The notes beneath the pieces are model-generated. The model ran no database searches. It saw only the letters and a program-made list of their open reading frames with translations, and was not told the origin of the DNA. Positions 1 through 10,842 of a DNA stretch of 64,000 nucleotides are shown piece by piece. The position numbers were made by a program, and so were the translations under genes. Each line of letters begins with the position of its first letter. Positions within the stretch are counted from its first letter, which is position 1. Source of the DNA: Anomaloglossus baeobatrachus (Eukaryota; Chordata; Amphibia; Anura; Aromobatidae); NCBI RefSeq assembly GCF_048569485.1, contig NW_027442041.1, positions 1-64,000 on the forward strand. Direction: 5' to 3'.

Positions 1-3
1 AAG

Positions 4-191
4 GGGTGCACCGTTCCTGGAGGTACTGCAATACCAGGTCAATGCGTGGAGTGGACAGAGCAAGCTCTTTTTCCATCTCCCTGTTCTAAAAATCCATTTA
101 ATATATGGTCCCCAGATAGGGGACGTATCAGATATTAAACTGATAAGAACAGATACTACACTTGATCTTAGCCAAAAGGCCGAGAAGCGAT
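4..191 (-). ncRNA. RNU2: U2 snRNA, copy 1
   Basis: The gene is complete, with its 3' end only 3 bp inside the window, so its 3' box lies outside. Confidence 0.96.
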
Positions 192-524
192 AACCAGAAT
201 TGGTTTGGGCCTCGAGTGGCACCCTGGCCTATGCCGGACACATCTTAGGGAGAGAGAGCGAGAGGGAGACAAACCCACGCCTACACAAGACATTTTGTCA
301 CCCAAGCCAACCCTTGAAAAGGCTGCTTTGCAGAGCAAAAACAAGAAGAATGGTGCGTTTTGCAGCCGCCGCCCACTGCAATGAATCTGAATAACTCCTC
401 CTTTAGGGCGCAAGCAACTCCCCTCCCCCTTGCAGTCTTTCCAATTCACGATACAAAAAGACGGACAGGACAGGTTGCCTGACTTTCCGTCACTGCCACC
501 CTTTGCCATCCTTACCCGTAGAAA

Positions 525-690
525 GCCCTTTCATCATCCCCAAACCCTAATCTTTTCCCTTTCCTTCCCAGCCCCCAAACCCTGCCCTCTGTACCTTTCT
601 CACCACCCGCTTCCCTTCTCCTGTCATCCCCCTACCACCCGGGAAAAAAAGAGATTGCCCCCTCCTTCCACTAGCCCACCCTCCCACCCA
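525..690. repeat. Pyrimidine-rich tract in the U2 upstream spacer
   Basis: About 165 bp of the plus strand is nearly all C and T with scattered A, broken by one CCCGGGAAAAAAAGAGA island near 638-654. It lies about 335 to 500 bp upstream of the copy 1 start and recurs at the same offset in every unit. Most of the length changes in the array fall in its A or T runs (units after copies 30, 41 and 42). Function is unknown; a structural or nucleosome-positioning role is only inference. Confidence 0.6.
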
Positions 691-1284
691 AAGAACAACT
701 TCTTCTGCGCAGCTTGTTTTCTAGGCAGCAGCGCTATTGTGATGTCATCGGGGGGCATTGTGACAAGCCGCCAGTGTTCCGTCTCTTCATGTTGTGCACT
801 GTTCAAACCGAAAATACATCAACAGGCAGGCTACAGAAAAGCTTACTAACAAAGGTTAGAGAGGGGCTTTCTCAGAGGGCTTTTTACAGTTTGTCTATTC
901 CCAATTAGCCGGTTTAGTATACTTAATGAAAGTACTAATTCTTTCATAGGGCGCCCATTCTTAGTATTTGACGTTCAGGTAACAACAGGTAACTTTATTT
1001 GGAGTGGAAGCAGAGAGATAACACCAGATGCCAATTGTAGATCCTCTCACACCTGTGGTCACTGCAGCATCTGACTCCACTTTGTCCAAAAGGGATCTAT
1101 TCCATTCAATTACACATGATCTAGATTAGACTGACAACAAGATACTGCACGGGACATAGCAGAGTTGGTGAAGTTGAGTGGTGATGAGTTTGCTATTTGG
1201 ATGAATAAAGCAAGTAAAAAGTGTGTTAGATAAAAATTCATTTCAATTCGCTAATCGGGCTAATATGAATCAGGTGAATCGAGT

Positions 1285-1299
1285 TCTGCTTTTGGAAAC
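1285..1299 (-). terminator. snRNA 3' box of U2 copy 2
   Basis: On the minus strand this reads GTTTCCAAAAGCAGA, an exact match to the vertebrate snRNA 3' box consensus GTTT N0-3 AAARNNAGA with a 2-nt spacer. It starts 12 nt past the RNA 3' end at 1312, within the usual 9-19 nt. In Pol II snRNA genes this element directs Integrator-dependent 3' end formation. It sits at the same offset in every unit where I looked. Confidence 0.9.
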
Positions 1300-1311
1300 T
1301 GGGTTAAGAAG

Positions 1312-1499
1312 GGGTGCACCGTTCCTGGAGGTACTGCAATACCAGGTCAATGCGTGGAGTGGACAGAGCAAGCTCTTTTTCCATCTCCCTGTTCTAAAAA
1401 TCCATTTAATATATGGTCCCCAGATAGGGGACGTATCAGATATTAAACTGATAAGAACAGATACTACACTTGATCTTAGCCAAAAGGCCGAGAAGCGAT
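1312..1499 (-). ncRNA. RNU2: U2 snRNA, copy 2 (reference copy)
   Basis: U2 is the spliceosomal snRNA that pairs with the intron branch site. On the minus strand the gene opens with ATCGCTTCTCGGCC at 1499 and ends GGTGCACCC at 1312, 188 nt, the usual vertebrate length. The branch-site recognition GTAGTA is nt 33-38. Stem-loop IIb is nt 68-84, GTCCCC TATCT GGGGAC. The Sm site ATTTTTAG is nt 99-106. The 3' domain, with GAGCTTGCTC and the conserved CCTGGTATTGCAGTACCTCCAGG, follows. Against the human sequence as I remember it, the 5' 67 nt match, while IIb carries a compensatory U-A to C-G change and the Sm region reads AUUUUUAG rather than AUUUUUGG. Upstream lie PSE-like and DSE-like sites; downstream lies a perfect 3' box. 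Neighbours are further copies in the same direction. Confidence 0.97.
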
Positions 1500-1546
1500 A
1501 ACCAGAATTGGTTTGGGCCTCGAGTGGCACCCTGGCCTATGCCGGA

Positions 1547-1562
1547 CACATCTTAGGGAGAG
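1547..1562 (-). promoter_or_regulatory. Candidate proximal sequence element (PSE) of U2 copy 2
   Basis: The minus strand reads CTCTCCCTAAGATGTG at -48 to -63, where SNAPc binds the PSE of vertebrate Pol II snRNA genes. It partly matches the human-type consensus (CTCACC..TNA). No TATA box follows at -25, as expected for a Pol II rather than a Pol III snRNA promoter. A GA-rich stretch (CT-rich on the minus strand) lies immediately upstream. The position is the strongest argument, as the sequence match is imperfect. The same site occurs 48 bp upstream of every copy. Confidence 0.5.
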
Positions 1563-1665
1563 AGAGCGAGAGGGAGACAAACCCACGCCTACACAAGACA
1601 TTTTGTCACCCAAGCCAACCCTTGAAAAGGCTGCTTTGCAGAGCAAAAACAAGAAGAATGGTGCG

Positions 1666-1684
1666 TTTTGCAGCCGCCGCCCAC
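1666..1684 (-). promoter_or_regulatory. Candidate distal sequence element (DSE): GC box plus octamer-like site, U2 copy 2
   Basis: At about -167 to -185 the minus strand carries GGGCGG (1677-1682), an Sp1 box. Four bases nearer the gene is CTGCAAAA (1666-1673), which matches six of eight bases of the Oct-1 octamer ATGCAAAT. U2 enhancers of human and Xenopus pair an octamer with an Sp1 site, so the arrangement fits, though the octamer is degenerate. No better octamer was found nearby. In copy 27 the base at 34552, just outside this element, is changed. Confidence 0.45.
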
Positions 1685-2619
1685 TGCAATGAATCTGAAT
1701 AACTCCTCCTTTAGGGCGCAAGCAACTCCCCTCCCCCTTGCAGTCTTTCCAATTCACGATACAAAAAGACGGACAGGACAGGTTGCCTGACTTTCCGTCA
1801 CTGCCACCCTTTGCCATCCTTACCCGTAGAAAGCCCTTTCATCATCCCCAAACCCTAATCTTTTCCCTTTCCTTCCCAGCCCCCAAACCCTGCCCTCTGT
1901 ACCTTTCTCACCACCCGCTTCCCTTCTCCTGTCATCCCCCTACCACCCGGGAAAAAAAGAGATTGCCCCCTCCTTCCACTAGCCCACCCTCCCACCCAAA
2001 GAACAACTTCTTCTGCGCAGCTTGTTTTCTAGGCAGCAGCGCTATTGTGATGTCATCGGGGGGCATTGTGACAAGCCGCCAGTGTTCCGTCTCTTCATGT
2101 TGTGCACTGTTCAAACCGAAAATACATCAACAGGCAGGCTACAGAAAAGCTTACTAACAAAGGTTAGAGAGGGGCTTTCTCAGAGGGCTTTTTACAGTTT
2201 GTCTATTCCCAATTAGCCGGTTTAGTATACTTAATGAAAGTACTAATTCTTTCATAGGCCGCCCATTCTTAGTATTTGACGTTCAGGTAACAACAGGTAA
2301 CTTTATTTGGAGTGGAAGCAGAGAGATAACACCAGATGCCAATTGTAGATCCTCTCACACCTGTGGTCACTGCAGCATCTGACTCCACTTTGTCCAAAAG
2401 GGATCTATTCCATTCAATTACACATGATCTAGATTAGACTGACAACAAGATACTGCACGGGACATAGCAGAGTTGGTGAAGTTGAGTGGTGATGAGTTTG
2501 CTATTTGGATGAATAAAGCAAGTAAAAAGTGTGTTAGATAAAAATTCATTTCAATTCGCTAATCAGGCTAATATGAATCAGGTGAATCGAGTTCTGCTTT
2601 TGGAAACTGGGTTAAGAAG

Positions 2620-2807
2620 GGGTGCACCGTTCCTGGAGGTACTGCAATACCAGGTCAATGCGTGGAGTGGACAGAGCAAGCTCTTTTTCCATCTCCCTGT
2701 TCTAAAAATCCATTTAATATATGGTCCCCAGATAGGGGACGTATCAGATATTAAACTGATAAGAACAGATACTACACTTGATCTTAGCCAAAAGGCCGAG
2801 AAGCGAT
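2620..2807 (-). ncRNA. RNU2: U2 snRNA, copy 3
   Basis: The RNA matches the array majority. One base in its 3' flank differs (A at 2565, beyond the 3' box). Confidence 0.96.
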
Positions 2808-3927
2808 AACCAGAATTGGTTTGGGCCTCGAGTGGCACCCTGGCCTATGCCGGACACATCTTAGGGAGAGAGAGCGAGAGGGAGACAAACCCACGCCTAC
2901 ACAAGACATTTTGTCACCCAAGCCAACCCTTGAAAAGGCTGCTTTGCAGAGCAAAAACAAGAAGAATGGTGCGTTTTGCAGCCGCCGCCCACTGCAATGA
3001 ATCTGAATAACTCCTCCTTTAGGGCGCAAGCAACTCCCCTCCCCCTTGCAGTCTTTCCAATTCACGATACAAAAAGACGGACAGGACAGGTTGCCTGACT
3101 TTCCGTCACTGCCACCCTTTGCCATCCTTACCCGTAGAAAGCCCTTTCATCATCCCCAAACCCTAATCTTTTCCCTTTCCTTCCCAGCCCCCAAACCCTG
3201 CCCTCTGTACCTTTCTCACCACCCGCTTCCCTTCTCCTGTCATCCCCCTACCACCCGGGAAAAAAAGAGATTGCCCCCTCCTTCCACTAGCCCACCCTCC
3301 CACCCAAAGAACAACTTCTTCTGCGCAGCTTGTTTTCTAGGCAGCAGCGCTATTGTGATGTCATCGGGGGGCATTGTGACAAGCCGCCAGTGTTCCGTCT
3401 CTTCATGTTGTGCACTGTTCAAACCGAAAATACATCAACAGGCAGGCTACAGAAAAGCTTACTAACAAAGGTTAGAGAGGGGCTTTCTCAGAGGGCTTTT
3501 TACAGTTTGTCTATTCCCAATTAGCCGGTTTAGTATACTTAATGAAAGTACTAATTCTTTCATAGGCCGCCCATTCTTAGTATTTGACGTTCAGGTAACA
3601 ACAGGTAACTTTATTTGGAGTGGAAGCAGAGAGATAACACCAGATGCCAATTGTAGATCCTCTCACACCTGTGGTCACTGCAGCATCTGACTCCACTTTG
3701 TCCAAAAGGGATCTATTCCATTCAATTACACATGATCTAGATTAGACTGACAACAAGATACTGCACGGGACATAGCAGAGTTGGTGAAGTTGAGTGGTGA
3801 TGAGTTTGCTATTTGGATGAATAAAGCAAGTAAAAAGTGTGTTAGATAAAAATTCATTTCAATTCGCTAATCGGGCTAATATGAATCAGGTGAATCGAGT
3901 TCTGCTTTTGGAAACTGGGTTAAGAAG

Positions 3928-4115
3928 GGGTGCACCGTTCCTGGAGGTACTGCAATACCAGGTCAATGCGTGGAGTGGACAGAGCAAGCTCTTTTTCCAT
4001 CTCCCTGTTCTAAAAATCCATTTAATATATGGTCCCCAGATAGGGGACGTATCAGATATTAAACTGATAAGAACAGATACTACACTTGATCTTAGCCAAA
4101 AGGCCGAGAAGCGAT
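3928..4115 (-). ncRNA. RNU2: U2 snRNA, copy 4
   Basis: Intact; identical to the reference copy by eye. Confidence 0.96.
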
Positions 4116-5235
4116 AACCAGAATTGGTTTGGGCCTCGAGTGGCACCCTGGCCTATGCCGGACACATCTTAGGGAGAGAGAGCGAGAGGGAGACAAACCC
4201 ACGCCTACACAAGACATTTTGTCACCCAAGCCAACCCTTGAAAAGGCTGCTTTGCAGAGCAAAAACAAGAAGAATGGTGCGTTTTGCAGCCGCCGCCCAC
4301 TGCAATGAATCTGAATAACTCCTCCTTTAGGGCGCAAGCAACTCCCCTCCCCCTTGCAGTCTTTCCAATTCACGATACAAAAAGACGGACAGGACAGGTT
4401 GCCTGACTTTCCGTCACTGCCACCCTTTGCCATCCTTACCCGTAGAAAGCCCTTTCATCATCCCCAAACCCTAATCTTTTCCCTTTCCTTCCCAGCCCCC
4501 AAACCCTGCCCTCTGTACCTTTCTCACCACCCGCTTCCCTTCTCCTGTCATCCCCCTACCACCCGGGAAAAAAAGAGATTGCCCCCTCCTTCCACTAGCC
4601 CACCCTCCCACCCAAAGAACAACTTCTTCTGCGCAGCTTGTTTTCTAGGCAGCAGCGCTATTGTGATGTCATCGGGGGGCATTGTGACAAGCCGCCAGTG
4701 TTCCGTCTCTTCATGTTGTGCACTGTTCAAACCGAAAATACATCAACAGGCAGGCTACAGAAAAGCTTACTAACAAAGGTTAGAGAGGGGCTTTCTCAGA
4801 GGGCTTTTTACAGTTTGTCTATTCCCAATTAGCCGGTTTAGTATACTTAATGAAAGTACTAATTCTTTCATAGGCCGCCCATTCTTAGTATTTGACGTTC
4901 AGGTAACAACAGGTAACTTTATTTGGAGTGGAAGCAGAGAGATAACACCAGATGCCAATTGTAGATCCTCTCACACCTGTGGTCACTGCAGCATCTGACT
5001 CCACTTTGTCCAAAAGGGATCTATTCCATTCAATTACACATGATCTAGATTAGACTGACAACAAGATACTGCACGGGACATAGCAGAGTTGGTGAAGTTG
5101 AGTGGTGATGAGTTTGCTATTTGGATGAATAAAGCAAGTAAAAAGTGTGTTAGATAAAAATTCATTTCAATTCGCTAATCGGGCTAATATGAATCAGGTG
5201 AATCGAGTTCTGCTTTTGGAAACTGGGTTAAGAAG

Positions 5236-5423
5236 GGGTGCACCGTTCCTGGAGGTACTGCAATACCAGGTCAATGCGTGGAGTGGACAGAGCAAGCTCT
5301 TTTTCCATCTCCCTGTTCTAAAAATCCATTTAATATATGGTCCCCAGATAGGGGACGTATCAGATATTAAACTGATAAGAACAGATACTACACTTGATCT
5401 TAGCCAAAAGGCCGAGAAGCGAT
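5236..5423 (-). ncRNA. RNU2: U2 snRNA, copy 5
   Basis: Intact; identical to the reference copy by eye. Confidence 0.96.
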
Positions 5424-6543
5424 AACCAGAATTGGTTTGGGCCTCGAGTGGCACCCTGGCCTATGCCGGACACATCTTAGGGAGAGAGAGCGAGAGGGAG
5501 ACAAACCCACGCCTACACAAGACATTTTGTCACCCAAGCCAACCCTTGAAAAGGCTGCTTTGCAGAGCAAAAACAAGAAGAATGGTGCGTTTTGCAGCCG
5601 CCGCCCACTGCAATGAATCTGAATAACTCCTCCTTTAGGGCGCAAGCAACTCCCCTCCCCCTTGCAGTCTTTCCAATTCACGATACAAAAAGACGGACAG
5701 GACAGGTTGCCTGACTTTCCGTCACTGCCACCCTTTGCCATCCTTACCCGTAGAAAGCCCTTTCATCATCCCCAAACCCTAATCTTTTCCCTTTCCTTCC
5801 CAGCCCCCAAACCCTGCCCTCTGTACCTTTCTCACCACCCGCTTCCCTTCTCCTGTCATCCCCCTACCACCCGGGAAAAAAAGAGATTGCCCCCTCCTTC
5901 CACTAGCCCACCCTCCCACCCAAAGAACAACTTCTTCTGCGCAGCTTGTTTTCTAGGCAGCAGCGCTATTGTGATGTCATCGGGGGGCATTGTGACAAGC
6001 CGCCAGTGTTCCGTCTCTTCATGTTGTGCACTGTTCAAACCGAAAATACATCAACAGGCAGGCTACAGAAAAGCTTACTAACAAAGGTTAGAGAGGGGCT
6101 TTCTCAGAGGGCTTTTTACAGTTTGTCTATTCCCAATTAGCCGGTTTAGTATACTTAATGAAAGTACTAATTCTTTCATAGGCCGCCCATTCTTAGTATT
6201 TGACGTTCAGGTAACAACAGGTAACTTTATTTGGAGTGGAAGCAGAGAGATAACACCAGATGCCAATTGTAGATCCTCTCACACCTGTGGTCACTGCAGC
6301 ATCTGACTCCACTTTGTCCAAAAGGGATCTATTCCATTCAATTACACATGATCTAGATTAGACTGACAACAAGATACTGCACGGGACATAGCAGAGTTGG
6401 TGAAGTTGAGTGGTGATGAGTTTGCTATTTGGATGAATAAAGCAAGTAAAAAGTGTGTTAGATAAAAATTCATTTCAATTCGCTAATCGGGCTAATATGA
6501 ATCAGGTGAATCGAGTTCTGCTTTTGGAAACTGGGTTAAGAAG

Positions 6544-6731
6544 GGGTGCACCGTTCCTGGAGGTACTGCAATACCAGGTCAATGCGTGGAGTGGACAGAG
6601 CAAGCTCTTTTTCCATCTCCCTGTTCTAAAAATCCATTTAATATATGGTCCCCAGATAGGGGACGTATCAGATATTAAACTGATAAGAACAGATACTACA
6701 CTTGATCTTAGCCAAAAGGCCGAGAAGCGAT
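6544..6731 (-). ncRNA. RNU2: U2 snRNA, copy 6
   Basis: The RNA is identical to the reference by eye. Its promoter has one change at 6762 (C to A on the plus strand, about -31), between the PSE and the start. Confidence 0.96.
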
Positions 6732-7851
6732 AACCAGAATTGGTTTGGGCCTCGAGTGGCAACCTGGCCTATGCCGGACACATCTTAGGGAGAGAGAGCG
6801 AGAGGGAGACAAACCCACGCCTACACAAGACATTTTGTCACCCAAGCCAACCCTTGAAAAGGCTGCTTTGCAGAGCAAAAACAAGAAGAATGGTGCGTTT
6901 TGCAGCCGCCGCCCACTGCAATGAATCTGAATAACTCCTCCTTTAGGGCGCAAGCAACTCCCCTCCCCCTTGCAGTCTTTCCAATTCACGATACAAAAAG
7001 ACGGACAGGACAGGTTGCCTGACTTTCCGTCACTGCCACCCTTTGCCATCCTTACCCGTAGAAAGCCCTTTCATCATCCCCAAACCCTAATCTTTTCCCT
7101 TTCCTTCCCAGCCCCCAAACCCTGCCCTCTGTACCTTTCTCACCACCCGCTTCCCTTCTCCTGTCATCCCCCTACCACCCGGGAAAAAAAGAGATTGCCC
7201 CCTCCTTCCACTAGCCCACCCTCCCACCCAAAGAACAACTTCTTCTGCGCAGCTTGTTTTCTAGGCAGCAGCGCTATTGTGATGTCATCGGGGGGCATTG
7301 TGACAAGCCGCCAGTGTTCCGTCTCTTCATGTTGTGCACTGTTCAAACCGAAAATACATCAACAGGCAGGCTACAGAAAAGCTTACTAACAAAGGTTAGA
7401 GAGGGGCTTTCTCAGAGGGCTTTTTACAGTTTGTCTATTCCCAATTAGCCGGTTTAGTATACTTAATGAAAGTACTAATTCTTTCATAGGCCGCCCATTC
7501 TTAGTATTTGACGTTCAGGTAACAACAGGTAACTTTATTTGGAGTGGAAGCAGAGAGATAACACCAGATGCCAATTGTAGATCCTCTCACACCTGTGGTC
7601 ACTGCAGCATCTGACTCCACTTTGTCCAAAAGGGATCTATTCCATTCAATTACACATGATCTAGATTAGACTGACAACAAGATACTGCACGGGACATAGC
7701 AGAGTTGGTGAAGTTGAGTGGTGATGAGTTTGCTATTTGGATGAATAAAGCAAGTAAAAAGTGTGTTAGATAAAAATTCATTTCAATTCGCTAATCGGGC
7801 TAATATGAATCAGGTGAATCGAGTTCTGCTTTTGGAAACTGGGTTAAGAAG

Positions 7852-8039
7852 GGGTGCACCGTTCCTGGAGGTACTGCAATACCAGGTCAATGCGTGGAGT
7901 GGACAGAGCAAGCTCTTTTTCCATCTCCCTGTTCTAAAAATCCATTTAATATATGGTCCCCAGATAGGGGACGTATCAGATATTAAACTGATAAGAACAG
8001 ATACTACACTTGATCTTAGCCAAAAGGCCGAGAAGCGAT
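7852..8039 (-). ncRNA. RNU2: U2 snRNA, copy 7
   Basis: Intact; identical to the reference copy by eye. Next to the interrupted copy 8. Confidence 0.96.
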
Positions 8040-9305
8040 AACCAGAATTGGTTTGGGCCTCGAGTGGCACCCTGGCCTATGCCGGACACATCTTAGGGAG
8101 AGAGAGCGAGAGGGAGACAAACCCACGCCTACACAAGACATTTTGTCACCCAAGCCAACCCTTGAAAAGGCTGCTTTGCAGAGCAAAAACAAGAAGAATG
8201 GTGCGTTTTGCAGCCGCCGCCCACTGCAATGAATCTGAATAACTCCTCCTTTAGGGCGCAAGCAACTCCCCTCCCCCTTGCAGTCTTTCCAATTCACGAT
8301 ACAAAAAGACGGACAGGACAGGTTGCCTGACTTTCCGTCACTGCCACCCTTTGCCATCCTTACCCGTAGAAAGCCCTTTCATCATCCCCAAACCCTAATC
8401 TTTTCCCTTTCCTTCCCAGCCCCCAAACCCTGCCCTCTGTACCTTTCTCACCACCCGCTTCCCTTCTCCTGTCATCCCCCTACCACCCGGGAAAAAAAGA
8501 GATTGCCCCCTCCTTCCACTAGCCCACCCTCCCACCCAAAGAACAACTTCTTCTGCGCAGCTTGTTTTCTAGGCAGCAGCGCTATTGTGATGTCATCGGG
8601 GGGCATTGTGACAAGCCGCCAGTGTTCCGTCTCTTCATGTTGTGCACTGTTCAAACCGAAAATACATCAACAGGCAGGCTACAGAAAAGCTTACTAACAA
8701 AGGTTAGAGAGGGGCTTTCTCAGAGGGCTTTTTACAGTTTGTCTATTCCCAATTAGCCGGTTTAGTATACTTAATGAAAGTACTAATTCTTTCATAGGCC
8801 GCCCATTCTTAGTATTTGACGTTCAGGTAACAACAGGTAACTTTATTTGGAGTGGAAGCAGAGAGATAACACCAGATGCCAATTGTAGATCCTCTCACAC
8901 CTGTGGTCACTGCAGCATCTGACTCCACTTTGTCCAAAAGGGATCTATTCCATTCAATTACACATGATCTAGATTAGACTGACAACAAGATACTGCACGG
9001 GACATAGCAGAGTTGGTGAAGTTGAGTGGTGATGAGTTTGCTATTTGGATGAATAAAGCAAGTAAAAAGTGTGTTAGATAAAAATTCATTTCAATTCGCT
9101 AATCGGGCTAATATGAATCAGGTGAATCGAGTTCTGCTTTTGGAAACTGGGTTAAGAAGGGGTGCACCGTTCCTGGAGGTACTGCAATACCAGGTCAATG
9201 CGTGGAGTGGACAGAGCAAGCTCTTTTTCCATCTCCCTGTTCTAAAAATCCATTTAATATATGGTCCCCAGATAGGGGACGTATCAGATATTAAACTGAT
9301 AAGAA

Positions 9306-9310
<5 letters not shown>

Positions 9311-9336
<26 letters not shown>
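9311..9336 (-). repeat. Poly(A) tail of the short insert (26 T on the plus strand)
   Basis: An uninterrupted run of 26 T on the plus strand abuts the U2 sequence ACAGAT and marks the 3' end of the insert on the minus strand. An uninterrupted tail of this length suggests recent insertion. Confidence 0.95.
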
Positions 9337-9497
9337 GAAGGATGAGTTTGAAAATAATAAAGTGACCGCCTCTCGTTGCCCAGGTAACTGTCCGTCACAA
9401 GAGGGCTATGACATCCTACGATGCACACTCTCCCAAGGTCAGCAGTTGTGCAATACCCTGGCACCTTTCAGCACCAACCAAGGTAGTACCCTCCCAA
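9311..9497 (-). mobile_element. Short poly(A)-tailed retroposon inserted in U2 copy 8
   Basis: The minus-strand reading starts TTGGGAGGGTACTACC directly after U2 nt 37 and ends in 26 A residues directly before U2 nt 38. The 187 bp added equals the exact excess over the normal unit, so no target base was lost. No flanking duplication is seen. About 160 bp of non-A sequence contain no long frame and no clear Pol III A or B box. It could be a 5'-truncated tail of a U2-targeting non-LTR element or a short non-autonomous element using the same machinery. It shares no obvious sequence with the two long inserts. Confidence 0.85.
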
Positions 9498-10654
9498 ACT
9501 ACACTTGATCTTAGCCAAAAGGCCGAGAAGCGATAACCAGAATTGGTTTGGGCCTCGAGTGGCACCCTGGCCTATGCCGGACACATCTTAGGGAGAGAGA
9601 GCGAGAGGGAGACAAACCCACGCCTACACAAGACATTTTGTCACCCAAGCCAACCCTTGAAAAGGCTGCTTTGCAGAGCAAAAACAAGAAGAATGGTGCG
9701 TTTTGCAGCCGCCGCCCACTGCAATGAATCTGAATAACTCCTCCTTTAGGGCGCAAGCAACTCCCCTCCCCCTTGCAGTCTTTCCAATTCACGATACAAA
9801 AAGACGGACAGGACAGGTTGCCTGACTTTCCGTCACTGCCACCCTTTGCCATCCTTACCCGTAGAAAGCCCTTTCATCATCCCCAAACCCTAATCTTTTC
9901 CCTTTCCTTCCCAGCCCCCAAACCCTGCCCTCTGTACCTTTCTCACCACCCGCTTCCCTTCTCCTGTCATCCCCCTACCACCCGGGAAAAAAAGAGATTG
10001 CCCCCTCCTTCCACTAGCCCACCCTCCCACCCAAAGAACAACTTCTTCTGCGCAGCTTGTTTTCTAGGCAGCAGCGCTATTGTGATGTCATCGGGGGGCA
10101 TTGTGACAAGCCGCCAGTGTTCCGTCTCTTCATGTTGTGCACTGTTCAAACCGAAAATACATCAACAGGCAGGCTACAGAAAAGCTTACTAACAAAGGTT
10201 AGAGAGGGGCTTTCTCAGAGGGCTTTTTACAGTTTGTCTATTCCCAATTAGCCGGTTTAGTATACTTAATGAAAGTACTAATTCTTTCATAGGCCGCCCA
10301 TTCTTAGTATTTGACGTTCAGGTAACAACAGGTAACTTTATTTGGAGTGGAAGCAGAGAGATAACACCAGATGCCAATTGTAGATCCTCTCACACCTGTG
10401 GTCACTGCAGCATCTGACTCCACTTTGTCCAAAAGGGATCTATTCCATTCAATTACACATGATCTAGATTAGACTGACAACAAGATACTGCACGGGACAT
10501 AGCAGAGTTGGTGAAGTTGAGTGGTGATGAGTTTGCTATTTGGATGAATAAAGCAAGTAAAAAGTGTGTTAGATAAAAATTCATTTCAATTCGCTAATCG
10601 GGCTAATATGAATCAGGTGAATCGAGTTCTGCTTTTGGAAACTGGGTTAAGAAG

Positions 10655-10842
10655 GGGTGCACCGTTCCTGGAGGTACTGCAATACCAGGTCAATGCGTGG
10701 AGTGGACAGAGCAAGCTCTTTTTCCATCTCCCTGTTCTAAAAATCCATTTAATATATGGTCCCCAGATAGGGGACGTATCAGATATTAAACTGATAAGAA
10801 CAGATACTACACTTGATCTTAGCCAAAAGGCCGAGAAGCGAT
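10655..10842 (-). ncRNA. RNU2: U2 snRNA, copy 9
   Basis: Intact; identical to the reference copy by eye. First copy upstream of the interrupted copy 8. Confidence 0.96.

Larger units (their letters stand above)
192..1311. other. Intergenic spacer of the U2 unit (archetype, between copies 1 and 2)
   Basis: This 1120 bp spacer stands for all the others. Read from the start of copy 1 outward, it holds the snRNA promoter (192 to about 380), a short A/C-rich stretch, a strongly C+T-rich tract on the plus strand (525-690), and a CRE-like TGATGTCA at 740-747. A 7-bp inverted repeat ATGAAAG/CTTTCAT brackets 8 nt at about 929-950. A direct repeat CAGGTAAC occurs twice at 976-993. From about 1000 to 1284 I recognise nothing, and the 3' box of copy 2 ends the spacer. 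No tRNA, 5S, U1 or other RNA gene and no plausible protein gene was seen. Position 951 is G here and C in the other units. Confidence 0.85.
9160..9534 (-). pseudogene. RNU2: U2 snRNA copy 8, interrupted by a 187 bp retroposed insert
   Basis: U2 nt 1-37 lie at 9498-9534 and nt 38-188 at 9160-9310. Both parts match the reference, and the promoter and 3' box look normal. The insert lies inside GUAGUA, so no normal U2 RNA can be made. The U2 promoter should still start a transcript with U2 nt 1-37 followed by the insert. Confidence 0.95.

Noticed and set aside
740-747. CRE-like TGATGTCA as a U2 regulatory site
   Set aside because: It is about 550 bp upstream, one base off the consensus, and far outside the compact region where snRNA promoter elements lie; mentioned only as spacer content.
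430-849. A 139-codon open frame, and shorter frames, repeated in each unit as candidate proteins
   Set aside because: They overlap the U2 promoter and the pyrimidine tract, have low-complexity Pro/Ser-rich composition, overlap each other in several frames, and show no recognisable domain. Repetition of the unit explains their uniformity.
1204-1209. AATAAA on the plus strand as a polyadenylation signal
   Set aside because: It lies opposite to the only supported genes, and no plus-strand gene precedes it.
1223-1501. A 92-codon plus-strand frame covering the U2 gene
   Set aside because: It is the antisense of the U2 RNA itself; its conservation follows from the RNA gene.
9311-9497. tRNA- or 5S-derived SINE head in the short insert
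   Set aside because: I found no convincing A box and B box at Pol III spacing and no match to 5S, 7SL, Y RNA, U1 or U3 as I remember them.
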